Shown here piece by piece: positions 1-7,450 of a DNA stretch of 64,000 nt. The stretch covers positions 1-64,000 of the forward strand of contig NZ_JBQKGG010000001.1 in the NCBI RefSeq assembly GCF_052118925.1, read 5' to 3'. The stretch's first letter is position 1. Every line of letters begins with the position of its first letter. This DNA comes from Lientehia sp934351765 (GTDB taxonomy: Bacteria > Bacillota > Clostridia > Lachnospirales > Lachnospiraceae). The translations under genes and the position numbers were made by a program. The notes beneath the pieces are model-generated. The model did no database searches and was not told the origin of the DNA. It worked only from the letters and a program-made list of their open reading frames with translations.

Positions 1-2
1 AC

Positions 3-137
3 CTGAAGATTTCCGCAGGCGCAGGCTTCATCGTAGCGCTCACCGGTGAGATCATGACCATGCCCGGACTGCCCAAGGTACCCGCGGCTGAGAAGATCGA
101 TGTAGATGAGACCGGAAAGATCACAGGCTTATTCTAA
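3..137 (+). CDS. fhs: Formate-tetrahydrofolate ligase, C-terminal end (partial)
   Basis: Only the last 44 codons are in the window; the gene begins upstream. The visible tail contains the glycine- and alanine-rich GAGFIVALTG stretch, then MTMPGLPKVPAAEKIDVDE and a final GLF, which is the typical C-terminus of ATP-dependent formyl-THF synthetase. The enzyme joins formate to tetrahydrofolate in the cytosol, the entry step of the methyl branch of acetogenic carbon metabolism and a source of formyl-THF for purines. The next two genes, fchA and folD, carry out the following steps, so the three probably act as one pathway unit. Confidence 0.86.
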   Translation: MKISAGAGFIVALTGEIMTMPGLPKVPAAEKIDVDETGKITGLF

Positions 138-150
138 AGAAAGAACCATA

Positions 151-173
151 GGGATTCCGCAAAGCGGAATCCC
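151..173. terminator. Perfect 10-bp hairpin between fhs and fchA
   Basis: A perfect inverted repeat (GGGATTCCGC / GCGGAATCCC) with an AAA loop lies 13 bases after the fhs stop. No run of T follows; the next bases are TAATCATCATGG, which lead into the fchA ribosome site. It may be a weak terminator, an mRNA processing or stability element, or a device that lowers fchA expression relative to fhs. The hairpin is seen directly; its function is inferred. Confidence 0.45.
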
Positions 174-197
174 TAATCATCATGGAGGTAGGAGACA

Positions 198-827
198 ATG
201 GGTTTTTCAACAGTTGCATGCAATGAGTTTGTAGAGGTTCTGGCATCCAAGGCTCCCGTTCCCGGCGGCGGCGGCGCAAGTGCCCTGGTTGGTGCTGTTG
301 GCACCGCACTTGGAAATATGGTTGGCTCCCTGACAGTCGGCAAGAAAAAATATGCGGATGTCGAGGAGGAAATGTGGGAGTTAAAGGGTAAGGCGGACGC
401 ACTTCAGAAGGAGCTTCTGGCTCTGATCGAGCGTGACGCAGAAGTATTCGAGCCCCTTTCCAAGGCTTACGGAATGCCCCGTGAGACTGAGGAAGAGAAG
501 GCAGAGAAAGCACGTGTTATGGAGATCGTGTTAAAGGATGCCTGCTCCGTTCCCATGGAGATCATGGAAAAGTGCTGTGAGGCACTGGATCTCATTAAGG
601 AATTTGCGGCAAAGGGTTCTGCCCTTGCCATCAGTGATGCCGGTGTCGGTGCCGTATTCTGCAAGGCTGCGCTCCAGGGTGCAAGCCTGAATGTTTACAT
701 CAACACAAAATCCATGAAGAACAGAGAGTACGCGGAAGAACTGAATACCAAGGCAGATGCCATGCTGGAGAAGTATACGAAGCTGGCGGATGAAGTATTC
801 GAAAGCGTACTGGGACGTTTAAAATAG
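198..827 (+). CDS. fchA: Methenyltetrahydrofolate cyclohydrolase, FchA/cyclodeaminase family
   Basis: A 209-residue protein of the formiminotransferase-cyclodeaminase family in its short stand-alone form. The signature PVPGGGGASA lies at residues 20-29, followed by a helical segment and a lysine-rich patch (GKKKYADVEEEM). The family interconverts methenyl-THF and formyl-THF. The start is supported by GGAGGTAGGAGACA just upstream. It stands between fhs and folD. FolD here lacks the residues for cyclohydrolase activity (see folD), so FchA is probably the only enzyme in this cluster for that step. Histidine-degradation formimino-THF cyclodeaminase is a less likely alternative, because no hut genes are visible. 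Confidence 0.88.
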   Translation: MGFSTVACNEFVEVLASKAPVPGGGGASALVGAVGTALGNMVGSLTVGKKKYADVEEEMWELKGKADALQKELLALIERDAEVFEPLSKAYGMPRETEEEKAEKARVMEIVLKDACSVPMEIMEKCCEALDLIKEFAAKGSALAISDAGVGAVFCKAALQGASLNVYINTKSMKNREYAEELNTKADAMLEKYTKLADEVFESVLGRLK

Positions 828-893
828 TATCAGGCTTCGAGAGAACGTACGGAGACAGTTTATAAATAGTATAAAACTTAGGAGGTTTTTTCC

Positions 894-1775
894 ATGGCAA
901 AGCAGCTTCTTGGAAAAGAAGTAACCGCAGCCCTCAATGAGAAGATCATGGGGCAGGTTGCTGAACTGAAAGCAAAGGGAATTGAGCCGAAGCTCTGCAT
1001 TATCCGTGTCGGTGAAAATTCCAGCGATATTTCTTACGAAAAAGGCGCAACAAAGCGCTGTGATACTCTTGGTGTGGCAGTTGAGAAGATCCTGCTTCCC
1101 GAGGATGTATCCAAGGAAGAACTGTTACAGGTGATCGACAAGGTGAACAAGGATGATTCCATTCACGGCGTTTTGATGTTCCGTCCTCTGCCCAAGCATC
1201 TGAAAGCAGATCAGAGTGAGATCGAGAATGCGCTTGATCCTGCAAAGGATGTGGACTGCATGACCGATGGCTCTATGTCCGGCGTATTTACCGGAAAGCC
1301 CCTGGGCTTCCCTCCCTGCACCCCTCAGGCCTGCATGGAGATCCTGGATTACTACGGAATCGACTGCAAGGGCAAGAATGCCGTTGTTATCGGCAGAAGC
1401 CTGGTAGTCGGAAAGCCCGCAGCGATGATGCTGATGGCAAAGAATGCAACGGTTACCGTATGCCATACCAAGACAGTCAACACGGCTGAGATCGCAAAGA
1501 AAGCAGATATTCTGATCTCCGCAGCCGGCGTTCTGAACAGTCTGACCAAGGACTTTGTAAGCCCCGGACAGGTCGTGATCGACGTTTCCATCAACTGGGA
1601 TGCAGACAAGCCCAACAGCAAGGGCGGAAAGGGTGCAATCGCAGGAGATGCAGTTTACGATGAGGTAGAGCCCATTGTCGGAGCGATTACCCCCGTTCCC
1701 GGCGGCGTAGGTGCAGTTACGACATCCGTACTGGTCGGACATGTAGTAGAAGCAGCGATGAGAACTGTGAAATAA
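894..1775 (+). CDS. folD: Methylenetetrahydrofolate dehydrogenase FolD, probably lacking cyclohydrolase activity
   Basis: A 293-residue FolD-family protein. It has an N-terminal THF-binding part, the GFPPCTPQ motif near 138-145, the NAD(P)-binding GRSLVVGKPAAMML segment (167-180) and the terminal PVPGGVGAVTT motif. In bifunctional FolD the cyclohydrolase site has Tyr-x-x-x-Lys and a Gln in VQLPLP. Here Tyr48 is kept, but the Lys position is Ala52 and the Gln position is Phe96 (MFRPLP). The Asp of KDVD (Asp121) is kept. I infer dehydrogenase activity only, with FchA next door supplying the cyclohydrolase. The start has a clear AGGAGG site at good spacing. NAD versus NADP preference cannot be read from the sequence. 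Confidence 0.9.
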   Translation: MAKQLLGKEVTAALNEKIMGQVAELKAKGIEPKLCIIRVGENSSDISYEKGATKRCDTLGVAVEKILLPEDVSKEELLQVIDKVNKDDSIHGVLMFRPLPKHLKADQSEIENALDPAKDVDCMTDGSMSGVFTGKPLGFPPCTPQACMEILDYYGIDCKGKNAVVIGRSLVVGKPAAMMLMAKNATVTVCHTKTVNTAEIAKKADILISAAGVLNSLTKDFVSPGQVVIDVSINWDADKPNSKGGKGAIAGDAVYDEVEPIVGAITPVPGGVGAVTTSVLVGHVVEAAMRTVK

Positions 1776-1790
1776 AAAGAAGATAAAAGT

Positions 1791-1868
1791 AAAAACAGGC
1801 AGAGGTAAGCAATTCGGGCGTCTTCCCTTTGGAGGACAGCCGCGAAGTGTATACACTGCCTGTTTTTT
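1791..1868. terminator. Intrinsic terminator between converging folD and the histidine kinase
   Basis: AAACAGGCAG (near 1793-1802) pairs with CTGCCTGTTT (1856-1865), and TTTTTT follows directly. The long loop holds a second small stem, GTCTTCC with GGAGGAC. On the minus strand the left side supplies a T-rich stretch, so the element can also serve the convergent kinase gene, whose stop codon lies inside it. Confidence 0.7.
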
Positions 1869-3225
1869 ATTTCATAGGAAAGTTCGTCCTGGTTTCAGTT
1901 TCCGGTACAAAGCACATGACAGAAGCATAAAAGGTGGAATCCCTGGTATCAAACCGGCAGAAACCACCATATTTTTCAGCAATATGGCGAATAGACTGGG
2001 TTCCGAGACCGACACCGGTGTGACGGGTAGATAAAAAAAGGCCGCCATCGGTGCGCATGACCGGACCGGAATAGGAGTTTTCGACGGAGATGCAGAGCGA
2101 GTGCTTATCCATGGAAGCCAGTACATTGATTTTCTGATTTTTGCCACCGGCATGTACGCAGGCATGATAAGCATTTTCCAGAAGATTTCCAAAGAGCACG
2201 GTCAGATCGTTGTTCTGGATTCCGCAGTTCTCCGGAATGACCACATGAACAGAATAGGAGATCTGTTTCTGCTTGGCCAGCTGGGCAAAATAGAGGAGTA
2301 CCGTGTTGACGACCGGATTGGAGCAGAAGGAGGTCAGAGGATCATCGGGGATGCTTTGCTGATACTGGTCCAGATAATCCTTCAGTGCTTCGTAATCCTG
2401 CTGTTTCATGTATTCCTGCAGGATGGCAATATGGTGGCGTACATCATGGCGGATCCGTCTGGCATCGGTAATCTTGTCCTGGAGCTTCTGGTACTGAATG
2501 GTCTGGAGGGAAAGCTGATGGTTATTTTCCTGGAGCATCAGGTTCTTATCCTGTTCGGAGATCAGCTTAGCCACCACATAATAGATCAGACCGGCACCGA
2601 TATTCATGAAGAACGAAAAAACAGAATTCCGGGGGGTTAAAGCGAGCTGAAGGCTGGTTTTTGCGGTGCTTCCGTAGATCTGGTAATACCAGATCAGATA
2701 AAACGTACCCGGAACCAGCCAGAGATAACGCCATTCAAAGCTGGATGGTTCCTTTTCCAGTGCCGGAGAGATTTTGCGGAGATAGAAAAACAGTGGTACA
2801 GAAATGCAAAGCTCCACCAGAAGCGTCATCAGAGAGAACGACCAGCGGTAGGACTGGAGGGAAAGCTCCGGGAAAAACTGTCCTTCCAGACATTTGGAAC
2901 AGAGAACAACGAAGTTTGCCTGATTGGAAACCATGAGCAGCATGAACAGCAGCTTTCCCAGGCGCTTTTTTATCGTGAAAAAATAAAATAAGACATAGAG
3001 GAGCGTACTGAAAGCGCTGAGCACTCCGGCGTTTCCGTTTACAAAAAAGGCTGCCAGAATTCCCAGAAGCATCTGGATGATCGTAATTCCGAGAATCAGA
3101 ATTCCGGTGATTTTCGGCGTAAGCCGGAAATCATGGCGGAACGGATAGACAGCCAGGAGGAGAAACGGAACAAAGCTCAGGAGTGAATAAATCAGAACTT
3201 CAAAGATGCGGGCTGCAGACGGCAT
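1867..3225 (-). CDS. Sensor histidine kinase, GHKL (AgrC-like) type, no adjacent response regulator
   Basis: A 452-residue membrane kinase. The first 220 residues hold about six hydrophobic segments. A coiled linker follows, with the phospho-acceptor region RRIRHDVRHH at 256-265 (His260 or His264), then the ATP-binding domain with the N-box NLLENA (347-352) and a GVGLGTQSIRHIAEKYGG segment. This layout is that of AgrC/GHKL peptide-sensing kinases, which usually pair with LytTR regulators. No regulator gene is next to it, so the partner is elsewhere. The ATG has an AAAGGGGG site 7 bases upstream. The gene follows the transporter at 3256-4158 by about 30 bp on the same strand. Its final seven codons come from a dispersed palindromic repeat, which suggests that the original 3' end was replaced. 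The signal sensed is unknown. Confidence 0.85.
   Translation of the reverse strand: MPSAARIFEVLIYSLLSFVPFLLLAVYPFRHDFRLTPKITGILILGITIIQMLLGILAAFFVNGNAGVLSAFSTLLYVLFYFFTIKKRLGKLLFMLLMVSNQANFVVLCSKCLEGQFFPELSLQSYRWSFSLMTLLVELCISVPLFFYLRKISPALEKEPSSFEWRYLWLVPGTFYLIWYYQIYGSTAKTSLQLALTPRNSVFSFFMNIGAGLIYYVVAKLISEQDKNLMLQENNHQLSLQTIQYQKLQDKITDARRIRHDVRHHIAILQEYMKQQDYEALKDYLDQYQQSIPDDPLTSFCSNPVVNTVLLYFAQLAKQKQISYSVHVVIPENCGIQNNDLTVLFGNLLENAYHACVHAGGKNQKINVLASMDKHSLCISVENSYSGPVMRTDGGLFLSTRHTGVGLGTQSIRHIAEKYGGFCRFDTRDSTFYASVMCFVPETETRTNFPMK
1870..1894. repeat. Dispersed palindromic repeat, copy 1 (right arm decayed)
   Basis: The left arm TTTCATAGGA and loop AAGTTCG match the copy at 15667 closely; the right arm is TCCTGGTTT instead of TCCTATGAAA. 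It begins right after the T-tract of a terminator, as the other two copies do. Read on the minus strand it encodes the last residues of the histidine kinase (Arg-Thr-Asn-Phe-Pro-Met-Lys) and lies next to its stop codon. Confidence 0.6.
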
Positions 3226-3255
3226 TGAAATTCCCCCTTTGTCTGATGATTCAGG

Positions 3256-4158
3256 TTACGCTGCTTTCGGGGCTGTATATTTTTTATCAAAAAAGATCCC
3301 GACGCAGATGATCAGAATGCCGATCAGCTTTCCAAGAGGGAAGCTTCTGTACATGATCAGATCCACCAGGATCCCGGCGGAGATCTGTCCGATCAGCAGA
3401 AAAATAGTGGCGTGAAAGACCTTCATTTTTGCATAGCTTAAGCTGTTTAACACGCAGGAAATCGCTCCGATGGGGCCGGTCAGATAGCCAAGAGCGGGAG
3501 CTGATGCAAAGCCGGAGAAGGAGAGCTGTCCCTTCACGGAGATCAGATAGATTATAAACGAGACGATGGAACCAAATCCGGCGTTTGCGAAATTACCGTC
3601 CAGCTTGCCTACATATTTGCTTGCTTCGAAGTTGAACATCCGTGCAAACACGGTCACACAGCCGACAAGAATGGCGAAAATCAGAAGAAGGAACAGAAAG
3701 CCTCTTCCGGAGATTCCCTGGAAGGTATTGGCACCGGCAAAATTGATCACAAAAACGCCGGCGAGAATACAAAAAAAGCCGGGAAGCCGGCGGGCCTTAA
3801 AAGGAACCTTTTCAGATCCGAACCAGCCGAAATGATCCACGATGGCCGACATAAAAAGCTGACCGGAAACCGAGAGGCAGACGGTTACGGCAGTTCCCAG
3901 GTGTGCGACCAGATAACCGGAGAAGCCGAGCACGAACATGGCACAGACACCGCCGAAACAGTCATAAAAGGGGAGCCCTTTTAATCGGGGCGGCCGGTGA
4001 AAATAAATCAGGCTGAAAAAGAAGCTGGTCACTGCATTGAGAAGCTGGGAGACGAACCCGACGGCAATAACACCAATGAATGGGTACAGAAGACCGTTGC
4101 AGCTGCTCTGGCCGGAAATCAGCATACCGGACAGGATCGCCAGAAATGCGTACAACAT
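3256..4158 (-). CDS. DMT-superfamily transporter, DUF606/YdcZ type, duplicated form
   Basis: A 300-residue integral membrane protein with about ten hydrophobic segments in two similar halves. The first half starts MLYAFLAILSGMLISGQ and the second begins near GNFANAGFGSIVSF. This is the fused, double-length version of the DUF606 (YdcZ) family of the drug/metabolite transporter superfamily; single-domain members are about 150 residues. An upstream in-frame ATG at 4260 exists, but I chose 4158 because AGGAGGAAACATTTC lies immediately before it and the extra 34 residues are polar and unlike the family. The substrate is unknown. It is first in a two-gene minus-strand unit with the histidine kinase, so the kinase may sense something this protein exports or imports. 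Confidence 0.82.
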   Translation of the reverse strand: MLYAFLAILSGMLISGQSSCNGLLYPFIGVIAVGFVSQLLNAVTSFFFSLIYFHRPPRLKGLPFYDCFGGVCAMFVLGFSGYLVAHLGTAVTVCLSVSGQLFMSAIVDHFGWFGSEKVPFKARRLPGFFCILAGVFVINFAGANTFQGISGRGFLFLLLIFAILVGCVTVFARMFNFEASKYVGKLDGNFANAGFGSIVSFIIYLISVKGQLSFSGFASAPALGYLTGPIGAISCVLNSLSYAKMKVFHATIFLLIGQISAGILVDLIMYRSFPLGKLIGILIICVGIFFDKKYTAPKAA

Positions 4159-4289
4159 GAAATGTTTCCTCCTCTTGTTTGTTCCAACTGATACGGAATA
4201 TGACTGGTACCGATGGTATTTAACTGAATCCATTATAGTATCTGAGAATGAAATAATCAATAGAATTTCTGGTAATTCAAAACCGCGTA

Positions 4290-4298
4290 TGGTATACT
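4290..4298 (+). promoter_or_regulatory. Extended -10 promoter for deoD
   Basis: TGG followed by TATACT forms an extended -10 element about 50 bp before deoD. No good -35 is visible. The 189-bp divergent region between the transporter and deoD holds nothing else recognisable. Confidence 0.45.
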
Positions 4299-4347
4299 AA
4301 ATACAATCTGAGTAAAAATAAAAGGAAAAAGAAAAGGAGGAGATAGG

Positions 4348-5061
4348 ATGGCAACACCACATAACGAAGCGGAACGTGGACAGATCGCGGAAAGTATCCT
4401 GCTTCCCGGAGATCCACTTCGGGCAAGGTTTATTGCGGAGCATTTTTTAGAAGGTGCGGAGTGCTTTAATACCGTAAGAAATATGCTGGGCTATACAGGA
4501 ATGTATCACGGAACGCGGATCTCAGTTATGGGAACGGGGATGGGCTGTCCGTCCATCGGGATCTATTCCTATGAGCTGATCCATGAATATGGAGTAAAAA
4601 ATCTGATCCGGGTCGGCTCCTGCGGAGGAATCCAGAAGGATCTAAAGGTAGGAGAGCTGGTTATGGCGATGGGAGCCAGCACCGACGGCGCTTACGGTCA
4701 TCAGTATGATCTTCCGGGAACGTACTCGGCCATTGGATCCTATGAGCTTCTGGAGCAGGCTGTACGTGCCGCAAGAGAACGGAACCATTCGTTCCGGGTA
4801 GGGAATGTCCTGTCTTCCGATCTGTTTTATACGGAGACACCGGAGTGGCAGCGCTGGGCGAAGATGGGGCTTCTGGCCATTGAAATGGAAAGCTATGCCC
4901 TGTACTGCAATGCCAGCCGGGCCGGTGTTCGCGCACTGGGGATCTTTACCGTATCGGATTCGATTGTAAATGGCGAGGCATTGTCGGCAAAGGAGCGGGA
5001 GACCGGCTTTACAGACATGATGGAGACCGCGCTTCTCACGGCAGCAGCGATGGAAGAATAA
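4348..5061 (+). CDS. deoD: Purine nucleoside phosphorylase DeoD
   Basis: A 237-residue trimeric-class phosphorylase, the usual length for DeoD. It has the phosphate-binding GDPLRARF (21-28), the MGMGCPSIGIYSYEL-type segment and the nucleoside-site TVSDSIVNGE near the C-terminus, where the conserved Asp lies. It splits purine (deoxy)nucleosides with phosphate to give free base and (deoxy)ribose-1-phosphate in the cytosol. Strong ribosome site AAAGGAGGAGATAGG. Seventeen bp separate it from the cardiolipin synthase gene, so the two are probably co-transcribed although functionally unrelated. Confidence 0.93.
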   Translation: MATPHNEAERGQIAESILLPGDPLRARFIAEHFLEGAECFNTVRNMLGYTGMYHGTRISVMGTGMGCPSIGIYSYELIHEYGVKNLIRVGSCGGIQKDLKVGELVMAMGASTDGAYGHQYDLPGTYSAIGSYELLEQAVRAARERNHSFRVGNVLSSDLFYTETPEWQRWAKMGLLAIEMESYALYCNASRAGVRALGIFTVSDSIVNGEALSAKERETGFTDMMETALLTAAAMEE

Positions 5062-5077
5062 AAAAAGAGGAAGTTTT

Positions 5078-6607
5078 ATGAAACGAAAGAAATATCTGAC
5101 AAACCGGGTGATCGTTGCAGCAGTCGGGTTTCTGATTCAGCTGTTCTGGATCATTTTTCCCATGCTGAAGCTGGGAGAATATTCTGGCTGGATCAATGGC
5201 GGACTGAAAATATTAAGCCTTCTGATCGTGCTTTATATTATCCGGAAGGATGAAAACTCGGCATATAAGATTGCCTGGATCATTCTGATCGTCAGTCTCC
5301 CGCTGTTTGGCGGGATCCTGTATCTGTTTTTCGGCGATAAAAATCCGTCGAAAAAGATGAGACGGCGTCTGGATGCGGAACACCTTCAGATGGAGCGGGA
5401 GTTTCAGGATGACGGAACAACCCTGGACGAAATGCGGGCAGCAGATGCCGGGGCGGCCGGAATCTGCTCCTATCTGAAAAATGTCAGCGATTATGCGGTT
5501 CATAAGGACACGGAGGTGAAGTATTATCCGTCCGGGGAAGCGATGTTCAAAGACATGATCTGCGATCTGGAGCAGGCGGAGTATTATATTTTTCTGGAAT
5601 ATTTCATCATCGGCGAGGGAGTCATGTGGAACCGGATTCTGGAGATCCTGGAACGAAAGGTTTCCGAGGGCGTTGATGTGCGGCTGATCTATGATGATAT
5701 GGGCTGTGCCACGCTGCTGCCCAGGGAATATGACCGGGAGCTGGAACGACGGGGAATCAAGTGTATGGCGTTTAACCGGATCGGGCCGTTCCGCTCCATG
5801 GTAATGAACCACCGGGATCACCGGAAAATCCTGGTGATTGATGGACATACGGCGTTTACCGGTGGGGTCAATCTGGCAGATGAATATATCAATGTGAAAA
5901 AGCGGTTCGGTCACTGGAAGGATACCGGCGTACGTCTGAAGGGTGAGGCCGTCTGGAATTTTACGCTGATGTTTCTGGAAATGTGGAATGCGTATCGGAA
6001 GGAGGATCACCGTCTGGAGCAGTTTATGCCACATGTCCATCATCCGGAGCCTTTTGCCGGGACGGGATATGTTCATCCGTTTGGAGATTCACCGTTAGAT
6101 AATGAGACAGTGGCAGAAAATGTTTATATCGGAATTCTCAGCCAGGCAAAGCATTACTGTTATATTTTCACGCCTTATCTGATCGTGGATGATGAGATGA
6201 AGCTGGCAATTACGCTTGCTGCAAAGCGGGGGGTCGATGTGCGGATTGTCACACCTGGAATTCCGGACAAGCCGCTGGTATTCCGTCTAACCCGGTCCAA
6301 CTATGTTCCGCTGCTGAAGGCCGGTGTGAAGATCTATGAATATGCGCCCGGGTTTATTCATGCAAAGAGCTATGTCTGCGATGACGAGTATGCAGTAGTG
6401 GGAACCATCAATATGGATTATCGGAGTCTGTATCTTCATTTTGAATGTGGAACCTTTTTATATCGGAATGATGCCGTCCTGGATCTGAAGCGGGACGCGA
6501 TGGCAACGATCCGGGAGAGCCGGCCGGTTTCCATCCGGGAATGCCGGAGCGGACTGTTCGGAAGTCTGCTTGATGCGGTGCTTCGTATTCTGGCACCGCT
6601 GTTCTGA
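5078..6607 (+). CDS. cls: Cardiolipin synthase
   Basis: A 509-residue membrane enzyme. Two or three N-terminal hydrophobic segments (about 10-30, 42-56, 66-86) are followed by two phospholipase-D domains. The first HKD motif is NHRDHRKILVID (His248, Lys250, Asp255); the second is FIHAKSYVCDDE (His about 428), followed by GTINMDYRS. The enzyme condenses two phosphatidylglycerols into cardiolipin and glycerol at the membrane. Length and architecture match bacterial Cls. The start has AGAGGAAG 5 bases upstream. Confidence 0.93.
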   Translation: MKRKKYLTNRVIVAAVGFLIQLFWIIFPMLKLGEYSGWINGGLKILSLLIVLYIIRKDENSAYKIAWIILIVSLPLFGGILYLFFGDKNPSKKMRRRLDAEHLQMEREFQDDGTTLDEMRAADAGAAGICSYLKNVSDYAVHKDTEVKYYPSGEAMFKDMICDLEQAEYYIFLEYFIIGEGVMWNRILEILERKVSEGVDVRLIYDDMGCATLLPREYDRELERRGIKCMAFNRIGPFRSMVMNHRDHRKILVIDGHTAFTGGVNLADEYINVKKRFGHWKDTGVRLKGEAVWNFTLMFLEMWNAYRKEDHRLEQFMPHVHHPEPFAGTGYVHPFGDSPLDNETVAENVYIGILSQAKHYCYIFTPYLIVDDEMKLAITLAAKRGVDVRIVTPGIPDKPLVFRLTRSNYVPLLKAGVKIYEYAPGFIHAKSYVCDDEYAVVGTINMDYRSLYLHFECGTFLYRNDAVLDLKRDAMATIRESRPVSIRECRSGLFGSLLDAVLRILAPLF

Positions 6608-6640
6608 GACAAAAATCTGCACAATGACAGGTCTCTTTTT
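6606..6640 (+). terminator. Weak terminator after cls
   Basis: GAGAC, overlapping the end of cls, can pair with GTCTC at 6631-6635, which is followed by TTTTTATT. The stem is only five pairs with a loop of about 20, so this is a tentative call. Confidence 0.3.
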
Positions 6641-6680
6641 ATTCATACTTTTTCACAAAAAGCAGTGCTGTCCGGAAAAA

Positions 6681-6710
6681 TTGCTTACCTGTCCTCCAAA
6701 AACGTGATAA
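6681..6710 (+). promoter_or_regulatory. Sigma-A type promoter for the CarD-like gene
   Basis: TTGCTT, an 18-bp spacer, then TGATAA. The ribosome site AAAGGAGGAACGATGAG lies 40 bp further on. Confidence 0.4.
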
Positions 6711-6758
6711 ACTGAAGTCAGATGATAAAAAGAATGTCACGAAAGGAGGAACGATGAG

Positions 6759-7268
6759 ATGTTTCAGGCAGGAGAACGGATCGTCTGTGATCACAACGGT
6801 GTGTGCCGGATTCTTTCAATCGCGGAACAGCCGGGGTTAAAGAAGGGAACACTTTACTATGAACTGGAACCGGTGGGAAAACCGGGAAGCCGGATCTTTG
6901 TTCCGGTGGACAGCAAAAAGCTGGTGCTGCGCCCGGTGATCAGCCGGGAGGAGGTCATGAAGTTGATCCGTGAGATTCCTCAGATCGAGACGGTATGGAT
7001 TGTCAATGAGAAGAAACGGGAAGAGCAGTATCGGGAGACCGCAAAAAAGTATGATTGCCGGGAGTGGATCAAGATCATAAAGACAACGTATCAGAGAAAG
7101 AAAAGCCGCCGGCAGGAGGGAAAGAAGATCACTTACATTGATGAGAAGTATATGAAAATGGCTCAGGAAAATCTTTACGGCGAGCTGGGAGTATCTCTTT
7201 CCATGCCGGCAGAGCAGGTAGAGGATTTTATTCTGGAGAAGATCCGGGAACAGAAGATCACAAAATAG
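6759..7268 (+). CDS. CarD/CdnL/TRCF-type RNA polymerase-binding regulator
   Basis: A 169-residue protein with an N-terminal CarD-type RNA polymerase-interacting domain: FQAGERIVCDHNGVCRI (2-18), then YYELEPVGKPGSRIFVPVDS (31-50). A basic helical C-terminal region follows with KKREEQYRETAKK and KTTYQRKKSRRQEGKK, fitting the DNA-contacting half of the family. Such proteins bind the polymerase beta subunit and adjust open-complex stability. It has its own promoter and terminator and so is a single-gene unit. Its target genes cannot be read from the window. Confidence 0.82.
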   Translation: MFQAGERIVCDHNGVCRILSIAEQPGLKKGTLYYELEPVGKPGSRIFVPVDSKKLVLRPVISREEVMKLIREIPQIETVWIVNEKKREEQYRETAKKYDCREWIKIIKTTYQRKKSRRQEGKKITYIDEKYMKMAQENLYGELGVSLSMPAEQVEDFILEKIREQKITK

Positions 7269-7280
7269 AAAAAATAGAAG

Positions 7281-7327
7281 AAGGGCAGAACACGATGGAG
7301 TATCCGGTGTTTTGCCTTTTGGTTTTT
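7281..7327 (+). terminator. Intrinsic terminator after the CarD-like gene
   Basis: AAGGGCAGAACAC pairs with GTGTTTTGCCTTTT (two G-T pairs) around a 13-base loop, then GGTTTTTC. A stem of about 12 bp with a T-rich tail. Confidence 0.7.
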
Positions 7328-7374
7328 CGGGACGCACTTTCCGGGGAGAGATCTCATGTTTCCGAAAATAGGGC

Positions 7375-7403
7375 TTTCCTATTCTGAAAAAATCGGATAT
7401 AAT
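7375..7403 (+). promoter_or_regulatory. Promoter for the sirtuin-like gene
   Basis: A perfect TATAAT at 7398-7403, with TTTCCT 17 bp upstream as a poor -35. The coding start is 47 bp downstream. Confidence 0.4.
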
Positions 7404-7450
7404 AAGGAACGGTGTAAACTTACGGGAGTGAATGAGAGAGGTGATATGGT

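Noticed and set aside
1125..1856. 243-codon open frame on the minus strand opposite folD
   Set aside because: It is antisense to a clearly conserved enzyme gene, has no ribosome site and its translation shows no domain; it reflects the codon pattern of folD.
2101..2640. 179-codon open frame on the + strand over the histidine kinase
   Set aside because: Opposite the conserved kinase domain; no ribosome site and no family.
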